Shown piece by piece: positions 7,879 to 18,146 of a stretch of 64,000 nt of DNA; the first letter of the stretch is position 1; the number at the start of each line of letters is the position of its first letter. Location: positions 518,806 through 582,805 of the forward strand of contig JAIOOS010000017.1 of NCBI GenBank assembly GCA_021414305.1. The letters are read 5' to 3'. This DNA comes from Burkholderiales bacterium. Its GTDB lineage: Bacteria > Pseudomonadota > Gammaproteobacteria > Burkholderiales > Burkholderiaceae_C. The notes under the pieces were generated by a model that was not told where the DNA came from, searched no databases, and saw only the letters and a program-made list of their open reading frames with translations. The position numbers and the translations under genes were made by a program.

Positions 7879-9554
7879 CGGCCGCCACGCCCGAGCCCGC
7901 GGCGACGTACGACTACATCGTCTGCGGCGCCGGCACGGCCGGTTGCCTGCTCGCCAACCGGCTGAGCGCCGACCGGAGAAAGCACGTCCTGCTGATCGAG
8001 GCCGGGGGCAACGACGACTACCTGTGGGTCCACATCCCGGTCGGCTATCTCTATTGCATCGGCAACCCGCGCACCGACTGGCTGTACGCCACCGAGCCGG
8101 CGGCCGGCCTGAACGGCAGGAGCCTGCGCTACCCGCGCGGCAAGGTGCTCGGCGGCTGCAGCAGCATCAACGGCATGATCTACATGCGCGGCCAGGCGCG
8201 CGACTACGACGGCTGGGGCGCCGGCGACGGCCGCGGCGCCAACCCCGGCTGGAGCTGGGACGAGTGCCTGCCCTATTTCCTCAAGCACGAGGACTTCCAC
8301 AAGGGCGCCGATGCGTTCCATGCGGCGCCCGGGTTCGACAAGAAGGGCAGGCGCCCCGGCGGCGAATGGCGGGTCGAGAAGCAGCGGCTGCGCTGGGACA
8401 TCCTCGACGCCTTCGCCGCGGCGGCGCAGGAGGCGGGCATCCCGCACAGCAACGACTTCAACCGCGGCGACAACGAAGGCGTCGGCTATTTCGACGTCAA
8501 CCAGCGCGCCGGCATCCGCTGGAACGCGACCAAGGCGTTCCTGCGGCCGATCGAGCGCCGCGCCAACCTGCAGGTCTGGACCGGCGCGCACATCGAGAAG
8601 ATCGAGCTCGACGCAGAGGGCCGGGCGTGCGGCGTGCGCGTCGCACCGGTCGGCGGCGACGCGCCGGAGGTGGCGACGCTCGCTCCCGGCGGCGAAGTGA
8701 TCCTCGCCACCGGCGCCGTCGGCACGCCGCAGATCCTGCAGCTCTCCGGCATCGGCCCGGCGGCCTTGCTGCAGGCGCACGGCATCGCGGTCCGGCGCGA
8801 GCTCGCCGGCGTCGGCGAGAACCTGCAGGACCACCTTCAGATCCGCGCCGTCTACGGCGTCGAGGGCGTGCAGACCCTGAACACGCTGGCGAACTCGTTC
8901 TGGGGCAAGGCGCGGATCGGACTGCACTACGCCTGGAAGCGCAGCGGCCCGATGAGCATGGCGCCTTCGCAGCTGGGCGCCTTCACCCGCAGCCGCCCCG
9001 GGCTGCCGCATCCGAACCTCGAATACCACGTGCAGCCGCTCTCGCTCGACGCCTTCGGCGAGCCGCTGCACGCCTACGACGCGTTCACCGCGAGCGTGTG
9101 CAACCTCAATCCGACGAGCCGGGGCAAGGTGCAGATCCGCTCGGCCGCGGCGAGCGAGGCGCCGCGGATCGCGCCCGACTACCTGGCCACCGACGCCGAC
9201 CGGCTCGTCGCCGCCGAGAGCCTGCGCGTGACGCGGCGCATCGTCGCCCAGCCGGCGCTCGCCCGCTTCAAGCCACGCGAGCTCAAGCCCGGAGTGCAGT
9301 TCGAGAGCGACGCCGAGCTGGCGCAGCTCGCCGGCGACATCGGCACCACGATCTTCCATCCGGTCGGCACGGCGAAGATGGGGCCCGCGGCCGACCCCAT
9401 GGCGGTGGTCGACGCGCGGCTGCGCGTGCACGGCGTGCCGGGGCTGCGCGTCGTCGATGCCAGCGTCATGCCGGCGATCACCAGCGGCAACACCAACGCG
9501 CCCACCCTGATGATCGCCGAGCGCGCGGCCGAATGGATCCGCGCCGGCCAGTGA
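7875..9554 (+). CDS. GMC family FAD-dependent oxidoreductase
   Basis: A 559-residue flavoprotein of the choline dehydrogenase/alcohol oxidase family. The ADP-binding fold [20 protein letters not shown] spans about residues 11-30, the GMC signature 1 is [21 protein letters not shown], signature 2 is [16 protein letters not shown], and near the C-terminus HPVGTAKMG carries the catalytic histidine with [17 protein letters not shown] closing the fold. Family members oxidise alcohols to aldehydes using FAD. Length and motifs match, but the substrate (choline, aliphatic alcohol, polyethylene glycol and others) cannot be decided here. It lacks an adjacent betaine aldehyde dehydrogenase, which argues mildly against BetA. 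Confidence 0.9.
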   Translation: MTAATPEPAATYDYIVCGAGTAGCLLANRLSADRRKHVLLIEAGGNDDYLWVHIPVGYLYCIGNPRTDWLYATEPAAGLNGRSLRYPRGKVLGGCSSINGMIYMRGQARDYDGWGAGDGRGANPGWSWDECLPYFLKHEDFHKGADAFHAAPGFDKKGRRPGGEWRVEKQRLRWDILDAFAAAAQEAGIPHSNDFNRGDNEGVGYFDVNQRAGIRWNATKAFLRPIERRANLQVWTGAHIEKIELDAEGRACGVRVAPVGGDAPEVATLAPGGEVILATGAVGTPQILQLSGIGPAALLQAHGIAVRRELAGVGENLQDHLQIRAVYGVEGVQTLNTLANSFWGKARIGLHYAWKRSGPMSMAPSQLGAFTRSRPGLPHPNLEYHVQPLSLDAFGEPLHAYDAFTASVCNLNPTSRGKVQIRSAAASEAPRIAPDYLATDADRLVAAESLRVTRRIVAQPALARFKPRELKPGVQFESDAELAQLAGDIGTTIFHPVGTAKMGPAADPMAVVDARLRVHGVPGLRVVDASVMPAITSGNTNAPTLMIAERAAEWIRAGQ

Positions 9555-9609
9555 GCGTGCCGCCGTTTGGGCATACTGGACTGCCGCGCCCAGCCTGGAG
9601 AGAGAAGCG

Positions 9610-9918
9610 ATGAAAGTGCATGCCGTAGCCCGGGTTCGCCTCGACGCGGACGGACGAGTCACCGGCGTCGACTGGGGCCCGGTCAACACCGAGACCAACG
9701 AGTGGCACACCGAGCCGGCGATCGCCGACGTGTCCGAGGTCGTCGCCGCGCTGCGCCGGGGCGACGACGTGTTCGCGCTCTTTCCCGGACCGCACGGCCT
9801 CGAGCCCGCGCGGCGGTTCCGCATCGTCGACTACGACAACGGCTGGGAGACGATCAACCTCGACGGCCCGCCGACGCACGAGCACGAGATCCACGACATG
9901 CTGCACGTCGAGGGCTGA
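9610..9918 (+). CDS. small conserved-looking protein of unknown function
   Basis: A 102-residue acidic, soluble protein with no signal peptide or membrane segment. It contains a beta-rich pattern ([30 protein letters not shown], then [31 protein letters not shown]) slightly like the DUF3892 family of small beta-barrels. That resemblance is weak and I do not assign a function. A ribosome binding site (GGAGAG) precedes the ATG by 9 nt, and G+C at third positions is as high as in its neighbours, so it is probably real. The next gene starts 9 bp after its stop. Confidence 0.7.
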   Translation: MKVHAVARVRLDADGRVTGVDWGPVNTETNEWHTEPAIADVSEVVAALRRGDDVFALFPGPHGLEPARRFRIVDYDNGWETINLDGPPTHEHEIHDMLHVEG

Positions 9919-9926
9919 CAGGCAGC

Positions 9927-10289
9927 ATGCAGGCGTCCGGGCGCCTCCTCGTCGCCTGCCTGTGCGCCGAGTGGTGCGGCAGCTGCCGCGACTATCGCGC
10001 GACCTTCGCGGCGCTCACGGCGCAATTCGGGGCCGAGGCCGATTTCGCCTGGATCGACATCGAAGACGAGTCCGACGCCCTCGGCGACCCGGACATCGAG
10101 AACTTCCCGACCCTGCTTCTCGTCGATGACGCGGGCCTGCGCTTTCTCGGTGCGGTGACGCCGCATGCGGCGACCGCCGAGCGGCTCGTGCGCAACGCGC
10201 TGGCGGGCGACCTGCCGGTGATCGACGACGCCCAGGCGGCGCTCGGCGAGCGGGCGCGGGCCCTCGTCCGCGGGGGTACCGGGGGCTGA
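9927..10289 (+). CDS. thioredoxin-like protein with CGSC motif
   Basis: A 120-residue cytoplasmic thioredoxin-fold protein. The redox motif is WCGSC (Cys17 and Cys20) after a short first strand, and the cis-proline is in NFPTLLLVDD. Residues DIEDESD follow the second strand. It starts only about 16 residues before the motif, so it is a compact thioredoxin without leader. The C-terminal 25 residues (DDAQAALGERARALVRGGTGG) are probably disordered. It likely shares a transcript with the unknown 102-residue protein. Its partner is unknown. Confidence 0.85.
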   Translation: MQASGRLLVACLCAEWCGSCRDYRATFAALTAQFGAEADFAWIDIEDESDALGDPDIENFPTLLLVDDAGLRFLGAVTPHAATAERLVRNALAGDLPVIDDAQAALGERARALVRGGTGG

Positions 10290-10329
10290 GCCTCAAGCAC
10301 ACCGTAATATGCATTCGACGAAGCTGTCC

Positions 10330-10357
10330 TTGCCGGCCCCCTAGCCCGTCCTAACAT
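10330..10357 (+). promoter_or_regulatory. putative sigma-70 promoter of the sulfate operon
   Basis: TTGCCG (10330-10335) and TAACAT (10352-10357) are separated by 16 nt. A start of transcription near 10364 would leave a 33-nt leader with GGAG before the sbp ATG. Confidence 0.5.
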
Positions 10358-10396
10358 CCTGGGTTGCCCGCCGCTCGCGGCCTCCGGAGATCCGTC

Positions 10397-11434
10397 ATGC
10401 GTCACCCCATTGCCCACCGCCCGGCCCGTCGCGCCGTGCTCGTTCGCACCGCCGCCCTTCTCGCGCTCGGCGTCGCGCCGTCGTTTCCGCTCCTGGCCGC
10501 CGGCCCGACCCTGCTCAACGTCAGCTACGACGTCGCACGCGAGTTCTTCAAGGAAATCAATCCCGCGTTCCAGCGATCGTGGAAGCAGCAGACCGGCGAA
10601 GACATCAAGATCGACCAGTCGCACGGCGGCTCGAGCAAGCAGGCACGGGCAGTGCTTGATGGGCTCGAGGCCGACGTCGTGACCATGAACCAATCCAGCG
10701 ACATCGACGTCCTCGCCACCCGCGGCAAGCTGATCCCCGAAGACTGGTCCAAGCGCCTGCCCAACAACGCGGCCCCCACCAGCTCGGTGACCGTGATCCT
10801 GGTGCGCAAGGGCAACCCGAAAGGCATCTCCGACTGGGGCGATCTCGCCAAGCCGGGCACCAGCGTCGTGATCCCCAACCCGAAGATCACCGGCAACGGC
10901 CGCTACACCTACGTCGCTGCCTGGGGCTCGGTGCTCAAGGCCGGCGGCACGCCGGCGCAGGCGCGGGCGCTGGTGCAGAAGATATTCGCCAACGTGCCGG
11001 TGTTCGACGGCGGCGGCCGGGCGGCGACCACGACCTTCGCCCAGCGTTCGATCGGCGACGCCCTGTGCACGTTCGAGAGCGAGGTCAACCTGATCCGCAG
11101 CGAGTTCGGCGACAACTTCGAGGTCGTGTATCCGAAGTCGACGATCCTGGCCGAGAACCCGGTCTCGGTGATCGACAAGGTGGTCGACAAGAAGGGCACC
11201 CGCAAGCAGGCCGAGGCCTATCTCAAGTTCCTGTGGAGCGACGAGGCCCAGGAGATCGCCGCCCGGCACCAGCTGCGGCCGCGCTCGGCGGCGCTGCTGG
11301 CGAAGTACGGCAAGGACTTCCCGAAGGTCCAGACCTTCACCATCGACGAGTTCTTCGGCGGCTGGACCAAGGCCCAGAAGGACCACTTCGACGACGGTGC
11401 GATCTACGACCAGATCCTGGCCAAGAAATCCTGA
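10397..11434 (+). CDS. sbp: sulfate/thiosulfate ABC transporter substrate-binding protein
   Basis: The 345-residue periplasmic receptor delivers sulfate to CysTW. A signal peptide with basic N-terminus and hydrophobic core (VLVRTAALLALGVAPSFPLLAA) covers residues 1-35. The mature part begins TLLNVSYDVAREFFKEINPAF and has the family patterns DIKIDQSHGGSSKQARAV, VTMNQSSDIDVLA, VRKGNPKGISDWGDL and NPKITGNGRYTYVAAWG. I chose the ATG at 10397 over an in-frame ATG at 10364 because GGAG precedes it and the predicted promoter would start transcription near the earlier codon. It heads sbp-cysT-cysW-cysA. No cysB is nearby. Confidence 0.95.
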   Translation: MRHPIAHRPARRAVLVRTAALLALGVAPSFPLLAAGPTLLNVSYDVAREFFKEINPAFQRSWKQQTGEDIKIDQSHGGSSKQARAVLDGLEADVVTMNQSSDIDVLATRGKLIPEDWSKRLPNNAAPTSSVTVILVRKGNPKGISDWGDLAKPGTSVVIPNPKITGNGRYTYVAAWGSVLKAGGTPAQARALVQKIFANVPVFDGGGRAATTTFAQRSIGDALCTFESEVNLIRSEFGDNFEVVYPKSTILAENPVSVIDKVVDKKGTRKQAEAYLKFLWSDEAQEIAARHQLRPRSAALLAKYGKDFPKVQTFTIDEFFGGWTKAQKDHFDDGAIYDQILAKKS

Positions 11435-11455
11435 CCCCGGAGCATCCTCGGCAGC

Positions 11456-12289
11456 ATGCTTTTCTCCCGCGCGCTGCTGAGGCGACACAGTGTCCTGCCG
11501 GGGTTCGATCTCGCCCTCGGCTTCACGCTGCTCTACCTCTCGCTGATCGTCCTGCTCCCGCTCGCCGCGGCCTTCCTGAAGACGGCGACGATGACCTGGC
11601 CGGCGTTCTGGAGCGCCGTCAGCTCCGATCGGGTGGTTGCCTCGTACCGGCTGACCTTCGGCGCCTCGTTCCTCGCCGCGGTCGTCAACGCCGTGTTCGG
11701 GCTGCTCGTCTGCTGGGTGCTGGTGCGCTATGACTTCTGGGGCCGGCGCTTCGTCGACGCGCTCGTCGACCTGCCGTTCGCCCTGCCGACCGCGGTCGCG
11801 GGCATCGCCCTGACGGCGCTCTACTCGGCCAACGGCTGGATCGGCCGCTGGCTGCCGTTCAAGGTGAGCTTCACGCCGGTGGGTGTGTGGGTCGCGCTCA
11901 CCTTCATCGGCCTGCCGTTCGTCGTGCGCACGCTCCAGCCGGTGCTCGAGGACCTGCAGCAGGAGATCGAGGAGGCCGCGGCGATCCTCGGCGCCACCCG
12001 CTGGCAGACCTTCAGCCGCGTGATCCTGCCGATCCTGACGCCGGCCCTGCTCACCGGCTTCGCCCTCGCGTTCGCGCGCGCGCTCGGCGAGTACGGCTCG
12101 GTGATCTTCATCGCCGGCAACCTGCCCATGATCTCGGAGATCACGCCGCTGCTCATCATCACCAAGCTCGAGCAGTACGACTACGCCGGCGCCACGGCGA
12201 TCGCGGTGGTGATGCTGGTCGCCTCGTTCGTGATGCTGCTGGCGATCAACGGCCTGCAGGCCTGGACCCGTTCGAGGCAGGGACGATGA
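11456..12289 (+). CDS. cysT: sulfate ABC transporter permease CysT
   Basis: A 277-residue inner-membrane permease with about six helices, paired with CysW to form the sulfate channel. It starts [27 protein letters not shown], and the cytoplasmic coupling loop [30 protein letters not shown] (EAA motif) near residues 175-205 contacts Cys[15 protein letters not shown] is typical of CysT. The stop overlaps the cysW start (ATGA). Confidence 0.96.
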   Translation: MLFSRALLRRHSVLPGFDLALGFTLLYLSLIVLLPLAAAFLKTATMTWPAFWSAVSSDRVVASYRLTFGASFLAAVVNAVFGLLVCWVLVRYDFWGRRFVDALVDLPFALPTAVAGIALTALYSANGWIGRWLPFKVSFTPVGVWVALTFIGLPFVVRTLQPVLEDLQQEIEEAAAILGATRWQTFSRVILPILTPALLTGFALAFARALGEYGSVIFIAGNLPMISEITPLLIITKLEQYDYAGATAIAVVMLVASFVMLLAINGLQAWTRSRQGR

Positions 12290-13149
12290 GCGCGGCCGCA
12301 AACGCGCCCCGTCGGCCGGCGGTGCCGTCCACCACCGAGCCGCCCTGGGTCCGGCGCACGCTCATCGGCATCGCACTGCTCTTCCTCACCCTGTTCCTGT
12401 TCGTTCCGCTCGCCGCCGTCTTCGTCGAGGCGCTGAAGAAGGGGCTGCAGGTGTACTGGGCGGCGATCACCGAGCCCGACGCGCTCTCGGCGATCAAGCT
12501 GACGCTGCTTGCCGCCTTCATCGCGGTGCCGCTCAACCTCGTGTTCGGCATCGCCGCGGCCTGGTCGATCGCCAAGTTCGACTTCCGCGGCAAGAACGTG
12601 CTGCTGACGCTGATCGACCTGCCGTTCTCGGTCAGCCCGGTCATCGCCGGCCTGATCTACGTGCTCGTGTTCGGCCTGCAGGGCTGGTTCGGCGAGTGGC
12701 TGCGCGACCATGACCTGAAGGTGATCTTCGCCCTGCCGGGGATCGTCGTCGCCACCGTGTTCATCACCTTCCCGTTCGTCGCCCGCGAGCTGATCCCGCT
12801 GATGCAGGCGCAGGGCACCGAGCAGGAGGAGGCGGCCCGGGTGCTCGGCGCCGGCGGCTGGCAGATGTTCTGGCGCGTGACGCTGCCGAACGTGAAGTGG
12901 GCGCTGCTCTACGGCGTGATCCTCTGCAACGCGCGGGCGATGGGCGAGTTCGGCGCGGTCAGCGTCGTCTCCGGCCACATCCGCGGCCAGACCAACACGA
13001 TGCCGCTGCACATCGAGATCCTCTACAACGAATATCAGTTCGCGGCGGCCTTCGCCGTCGCGTCCCTGCTTGCCGGGCTGGCCCTCGTCACCCTGCTGGT
13101 GAAGTTCCTGGTCGAGCGGCGGATCCAGCAATCGACGATCACCGTATGA
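12286..13149 (+). CDS. cysW: sulfate ABC transporter permease CysW
   Basis: A 287-residue inner-membrane permease partner of CysT. A Pro/Ala-rich 20-residue N-terminus precedes the first helix ([21 protein letters not shown]). The EAA loop [30 protein letters not shown] and the CysW-typical [31 protein letters not shown] are present. The start overlaps the cysT stop, so translation is coupled. Confidence 0.96.
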   Translation: MSAAANAPRRPAVPSTTEPPWVRRTLIGIALLFLTLFLFVPLAAVFVEALKKGLQVYWAAITEPDALSAIKLTLLAAFIAVPLNLVFGIAAAWSIAKFDFRGKNVLLTLIDLPFSVSPVIAGLIYVLVFGLQGWFGEWLRDHDLKVIFALPGIVVATVFITFPFVARELIPLMQAQGTEQEEAARVLGAGGWQMFWRVTLPNVKWALLYGVILCNARAMGEFGAVSVVSGHIRGQTNTMPLHIEILYNEYQFAAAFAVASLLAGLALVTLLVKFLVERRIQQSTITV

Positions 13150-13162
13150 GCGAAGGCGCCGC

Positions 13163-14209
<1,047 letters not shown>

Positions 14210-14212
14210 AGA

Positions 14213-14253
14213 CCCCCTCGCCCCGCCTGCGGGGAGAGGGCAGGGGTGAGGGG
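14213..14253. repeat. REP-like palindromic repeat, copy 1
   Basis: An imperfect inverted repeat (CCCCTCGCCCC..GGGGAGAGGG) is followed by a GGGGTGAGGGG tail. A second copy with the same layout is at 56277-56312. Both lie between genes, here just after cysA. Confidence 0.7.
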
Positions 14254-14261
14254 CCGCCGCC

Positions 14262-14771
14262 TCAGGACAGCAGGCGCTTTCTCGCCCGATGCACGCGGAC
14301 GAACAGGTTCTCCTCGCTGATCCCGAGCTCCCGGCACGCCGATTCGGCCGATCGCTCCTCGATCACCCGCAGGCGGATCGCATCGCGCAGGCCCGCGGGC
14401 AGCGCCTCGATCCCGGCCAGGGCGCGGTCCAGCAGCTCGCGCTGTTCGGCCACTTCCTCCGGGCCGGGCAGGGGGCAGATCGCGTCGTGACCCGGACGCC
14501 CCGTGCCCTCGCCGCCCTCGTCGGCGTCGAGCGATTCGTGGATCGGCGAGCGGCGCAGCGAATCGACGATCTTGTTCTTCAGCACCGCCGTCAGCCACGA
14601 GCGCAGCGCCGCCCGGCCGGCGAAGGCCGCGCGGCCCGAGAGCACGGCCTCGAACACGTCGTGGACCGCGTCCTCGGCGAGCATCGGGTCGCGCAGGCGC
14701 CGCATGGCGAAGCGGACCAGGTAGGCGCGGTGGGCAACGACATCGGCGATCGAGGCGGAAGCGGGGGTCAT
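14262..14771 (-). CDS. sigma-70 family (ECF-like) RNA polymerase sigma factor
   Basis: A 169-residue protein with the two-domain ECF layout. Region 2 is in residues about 10-75 (YLVRFAMRRLRDPMLAEDAVHDVFEAVL, then RSWLTAVLKNKIVDSLRR). Region 4 is in about 115-165 (ALPAGLRDAIRLRVIEERSAESACRELGISEENLFVRVHRARKRLL, a helix-turn-helix). No anti-sigma gene is adjacent. An upstream ATG at 14792 would add seven residues; neither start has a clear ribosome binding site. It is divergent from the response regulator gene at 14892. Its target promoters are unknown. Confidence 0.88.
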   Translation of the reverse strand: MTPASASIADVVAHRAYLVRFAMRRLRDPMLAEDAVHDVFEAVLSGRAAFAGRAALRSWLTAVLKNKIVDSLRRSPIHESLDADEGGEGTGRPGHDAICPLPGPEEVAEQRELLDRALAGIEALPAGLRDAIRLRVIEERSAESACRELGISEENLFVRVHRARKRLLS

Positions 14772-14891
14772 GGCGGGTCGGGGGGTGGGCATGCCGCGAC
14801 TGTGTTCGCCGCGGATCGCGCCCAGGTCCCGAAACCTCACAGGAAGATCACATCGCCGTAAGGACGAGGCGCGGCGACGAGACAATCGGCC

Positions 14892-15605
14892 ATGCCTCCC
14901 GCTTCGATCCTCGTCGCCGAAGACCAGACCGACATCCGCGAGCTGCTGGTCATGAACCTGCGCAGCGCCGGCTACGAGGTCGAGGCGGTCGCCGACGGTC
15001 CGGCAGCGCTGGCCAGCCAGAACGAGCGCGCCAGCGACCTCCTGGTGCTCGACCTGATGATGCCGGGGCTCGACGGGCTCGAGGTCTGCAAGGCGCTCAG
15101 GGCGCGCGGCCGCAGCACGCCGATCCTGATGCTCACGGCCAAGTCGACCGAGCTCGACCGGGTGCTCGGCCTCGAGCTCGGCGCCGACGACTACCTCACC
15201 AAGCCGTTCTCGCTGGCCGAGCTGCTGGCGCGGGTGAAGGCGCTGCTGCGCCGCGCCGACCTGCTGCGCGCGGCCCAGGCCAACGTCGGCGGCGAGGCGC
15301 GGGTGCTGCGCAACGGCGACCTCGAGATCCAGCCGGCGAAGCGCCAGGTGCGCTTTCGCGGCGCCGCGCTCGACTTCACCGCGCTCGAGTTCGACCTGCT
15401 GCTGCATTTCGCGTCGCATCCCGGCCACGTGTTCTCGCGCAGCCAGCTGCTCGACGCCGTCTGGGGCTACAGCCACGACGGCTACGAGCACACGGTGACG
15501 ACGCACATCAACCGGCTGCGCAACAAGCTCGAGCGGGACCCGATGCGGCCGGAGATGATCCTGACCGTCAGAGGCGCCGGCTACAAGATGCGCGACAGTC
15601 CATGA
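14892..15605 (+). CDS. OmpR-family response regulator
   Basis: A 237-residue two-component regulator. The receiver domain has acidic residues Glu10 and Asp11, phospho-acceptor Asp54 (VLDLMMPG), threonine in MLTAKS and the conserved lysine in TKPFS. A winged-helix DNA-binding domain occupies about residues 135-235 (LTALEFDLLLHFASHPGHVFSRSQLLDAVWG, then HINRLRNKLE and VRGAGYKM). It is followed after 80 bp by a sensor kinase, evidently its partner. The stop codon is part of a dispersed repeat (15603-15675). Confidence 0.95.
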   Translation: MPPASILVAEDQTDIRELLVMNLRSAGYEVEAVADGPAALASQNERASDLLVLDLMMPGLDGLEVCKALRARGRSTPILMLTAKSTELDRVLGLELGADDYLTKPFSLAELLARVKALLRRADLLRAAQANVGGEARVLRNGDLEIQPAKRQVRFRGAALDFTALEFDLLLHFASHPGHVFSRSQLLDAVWGYSHDGYEHTVTTHINRLRNKLERDPMRPEMILTVRGAGYKMRDSP

Positions 15606-15675
15606 AGCCCCCACGCTCCCTGCGGTCGCTGCCCCCCGAGGGGGCGTGCCCGGCCTTGGGACGGCCCGGCGCCCG
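15603..15675 (+). repeat. dispersed repeat carrying a stop codon, copy A
   Basis: A ~73-bp element starting TGAAGCCCCCACGCTC and containing a CCCCC/GGGGG palindrome. A related copy is at 59576-59651 on the other strand. In both copies the first TGA is the stop codon of the upstream gene. It fills the gap between the regulator and the kinase gene. Confidence 0.75.
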
Positions 15676-15685
15676 GGCGTAGCGC

Positions 15686-17203
15686 ATGTCGGTCCGGCTC
15701 AAGCTCGCGCTGACGATCTTCGCCACCGGCCTGGTCACGGCGCTGCTCGTCGTCGCCACCGTCGTCTACTCGTTCCAGCGCTTCGAGAACGAGACCGCGT
15801 ACAGGCGCGGCATGGCCTTCCTCGGCCGCGTCGTCAGCATGTACGACAACATCTTCGACATGCACGAGCAGAGCCCGGAGGAATTCCAGCGCTGGCTGCG
15901 CGGGCTGGTGCTCTACGAGCCCGACACCGAGCTCTACCTTCTCGACGCCAAGGGCCTGATCCTCGCCAAGACCGGGCCTTCGCCACTCAAGCCCGGCTCC
16001 CACGTCGCCCTCGGCCCGGTGCGCGAGTCGATCGAGCGCATGGACACCTCGTACGTGATGGGCGACGACCCCGAACGCATGGACGCCGGCGCGGTGATCG
16101 TCGCCAAGCCGGTGCAGCGGGCGATCGCCCAGACCGGCGCGCCGAACGCCGGCTACCTCTACCTCGTGCTGCACACCCAGCAGCTGCCCGCCGACCGCTG
16201 GGACGTGCTGCGCTCGAGCTTCGCCCGGCCGGTGATGGGCCTGGTGATCGCCGTCGTCGCCTTCACGACGCTGCTCGCGCTGCTCATCATCTCGGCGGTG
16301 ACCCAACCGCTGCGCACCCTGACGCAGGCGGTCGCGACCCTGTCGCAGCGCGGCCTCGCCGAAGGGCTGACCGTCGCTCCGACGAGCCCGCTGCCGGCAC
16401 ATACCGGGGACGAGTTCGGCCAGCTCACCCGCGCCTTCGAGATGCTGCTCGATACGTGCCGGCGGCAGTGGAACGCCTTGCGCCGCACCGACCACTTCCG
16501 GCGCGAAGGCGTGAGCAACCTGTCGCACGACCTGCGCTCGCCGCTCACCGCCACCGTCGCCTGCCTGGAAACGCTCGACGGCCGCTGGGCCGGCAGCGCC
16601 GAGCGCAGCGACGACCGCCGGCTGGTCGAGATCGCCCTGCGCAACGCCCGCAATGCCGCCGGCCTGGTGCGTTCGCTCGGCGACCTGGCCAAGCTCGACG
16701 AGCCGGAATACAGCCTGCGGCGGGAAGCCGTCGACGTGAGCGAGCTCCTCGACGACATCGCCCTTCGCTTCGCCGAGCGGGCGGCGCAGCAGGGGGTCGT
16801 GCTGCGGGCGCTGCCGGTCGCCGATGGCGCCGGCGCGCCGCCGCCGCACGCCCGGATCGACGTGGAGCTGTTCGAGCGGGCGATCGCCAATCTGGTCGAC
16901 AACGCGCTCAAGTTCTGCCCCGGCGGCAGCACCGTGACGCTGGCGGCGGAGCGGCGCGAGGACCGGGTGGAGGTCAGCGTCGCCGACGACGGACCGGGAA
17001 TCGCCGCCGCCGAGCTGCCGATGTTGTTCGACCGCTTCTACCAGAGCCGGCCGACCGTCGCGCCCGCCACCGGCGATGGCGGGCGCGGCCTCGGCCTGGC
17101 GATCGTCAAGCGCATCCTCGAGCTGCACGGGGGCGAGGTGGCGGTCGAGAGCACGCTCGGCCTGGGCACCCGGGTCACCACCCGCTGGCCGGCGGCCGTC
17201 TGA
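15686..17203 (+). CDS. HAMP-domain sensor histidine kinase
   Basis: A 505-residue inner-membrane kinase. Helix 1 is about residues 6-28 (LALTIFATGLVTALLVVATVVYSF), a ~155-residue periplasmic sensor follows, helix 2 is about 188-212 (VMGLVIAVVAFTTLLALLIISAV), then HAMP. The HisKA box is VSNLSHDLRSPLTATVACLE with the phosphorylated histidine, and HATPase_c has NLVDNALKF (N box), DDGPGI (G1) and GRGLGLAIVKRILELHGG (G2). It is cotranscribed with the OmpR-type regulator. The signal is not predictable. Confidence 0.93.
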   Translation: MSVRLKLALTIFATGLVTALLVVATVVYSFQRFENETAYRRGMAFLGRVVSMYDNIFDMHEQSPEEFQRWLRGLVLYEPDTELYLLDAKGLILAKTGPSPLKPGSHVALGPVRESIERMDTSYVMGDDPERMDAGAVIVAKPVQRAIAQTGAPNAGYLYLVLHTQQLPADRWDVLRSSFARPVMGLVIAVVAFTTLLALLIISAVTQPLRTLTQAVATLSQRGLAEGLTVAPTSPLPAHTGDEFGQLTRAFEMLLDTCRRQWNALRRTDHFRREGVSNLSHDLRSPLTATVACLETLDGRWAGSAERSDDRRLVEIALRNARNAAGLVRSLGDLAKLDEPEYSLRREAVDVSELLDDIALRFAERAAQQGVVLRALPVADGAGAPPPHARIDVELFERAIANLVDNALKFCPGGSTVTLAAERREDRVEVSVADDGPGIAAAELPMLFDRFYQSRPTVAPATGDGGRGLGLAIVKRILELHGGEVAVESTLGLGTRVTTRWPAAV

Positions 17204-17427
17204 GCCGCCGTGGGGCCGCACCGGGAAAGCCCTCGTGCTTCGCTTCGGGGCACGATCTACAGTGCCCCGACTCGCGCAGGCACCAACCCGGTGCCATGGG
17301 GCGCGGGAGGTCAGCGAGGAGACGACAACCGCCACCGGCAAGGCCCGGAGCGGTCTTTCAAGACAGGCCTACAGGCCGATGCAGAAATCGCTCAGGGGCA
17401 CCGGGAAACCGGTGCCCCTTTGTTTTG
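17204..17427 (+). ncRNA. candidate structured RNA or long 3' UTR ending in a strong terminator
   Basis: The 229-bp gap after the kinase gene contains several strong stem-loops on the plus strand: 17246-17253 with 17262-17269 (8 bp, CGGGGCAC/GTGCCCCG), 17279-17284 with 17290-17295 (6 bp), GGCC-TACA-GGCC near 17377-17388, and the terminator at 17395-17426. No ORF fits. TACAGT at 17258-17263 could be a -10, giving an RNA of about 155 nt, but its -35 is poor. It may be only the 3' UTR of the kinase transcript. I compared it mentally with 6S, tmRNA and RNase P RNA and found no match. Confidence 0.35.
17395..17426 (+). terminator. Rho-independent terminator
   Basis: A perfect 10-bp stem (GGGGCACCGG/CCGGTGCCCC) with a GAAA tetraloop is followed by TTTGTTTT. 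It ends plus-strand transcription from the kinase or from a small RNA. The minus strand lacks a T tract, so it is directional. Confidence 0.85.
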
Positions 17428-17432
17428 CCCGT

Positions 17433-18014
17433 TCAGCGCGGCGCGACCGCGCCGGCCGCCGGCCAGTCGGTGTCGCCGATGCGCTTCAGGCGCATGTCGA
17501 AGATCCGCTGCGGCTCGCGGCCGCTGACGACACGGTCGCCGACCTCGTGCAGCTCGCCGTCCTTGATGGTCGCGGTGTAGCGGATCGTCGCCCCCGGGCC
17601 GGCGGGAATCTCCCAGGCATAGCCGTCGCCGGTGGGCGTGAAGGCGAAGTCGCCCTGCAGGCCCTGGGCGTACGAGTGGATGCTGTAGCTGCGCCTGGCG
17701 ACGTCGTACGAGATGATGCCGAAGGCATTGAAGCGCACCGAGCCGTCGTCGGCGTAGCCGCGGCCTTCGATCACCCGGACCGAGCCGCCGAGGAAGGGGC
17801 CGATGCGCTCCGTCTGCACGAAGGTCCGGCGGCTGCCGTCGGGCAGCACCGAGGTCGCCGGGCCGCGCCAGACGCCGTCCATCATGGCGAACGCCTTCAG
17901 GGCTTCGGCCTGGGCCGAAAGCAGCGCGGCGCTGTCGGGCTGCTGGGCCGGCGCGGCGGCGGCGGCGAGCGCCAGCGCGAAGCCGATCGAGAACCGGGCG
18001 AGGGGTCGCTGCAT
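17433..18014 (-). CDS. secreted DUF1579-like protein of unknown function
   Basis: A 193-residue protein with a clear signal peptide (ARFSIGFALALAAAAAPAQ, cleavage near residue 24) and a periplasmic beta-rich domain. Patterns such as MDGVWRGPATSVLPDGSRRTFVQTERIGPFLGGSVRVIEGRGY, SVRFNAFGIISYDVARRSYSIHSYAQG and LQGDFAFTPTGDGYAWEIPAGPGATIRYTATIKDGELHEVGD resemble DUF1579-type lipocalin-like barrels. The function is unknown. It is monocistronic and convergent with the kinase gene. Confidence 0.8.
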   Translation of the reverse strand: MQRPLARFSIGFALALAAAAAPAQQPDSAALLSAQAEALKAFAMMDGVWRGPATSVLPDGSRRTFVQTERIGPFLGGSVRVIEGRGYADDGSVRFNAFGIISYDVARRSYSIHSYAQGLQGDFAFTPTGDGYAWEIPAGPGATIRYTATIKDGELHEVGDRVVSGREPQRIFDMRLKRIGDTDWPAAGAVAPR

Positions 18015-18146
18015 GGGCGGGCTCCGTGGCAGGCGCCACGCGCGCCCGCAAAACGGGAATTGTGCCCGGGCGAATGTTCACGAGATCCGCCCCGGCGGCG
18101 GCGCGCCTCGTACCATGCGGGTCGGCTTCGCTCGCCCATCGCGTTC

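Noticed and set aside
17204..17427. 6S RNA
   Set aside because: I could not find the long closing stem with a central open bubble, so the region stays an unnamed candidate.
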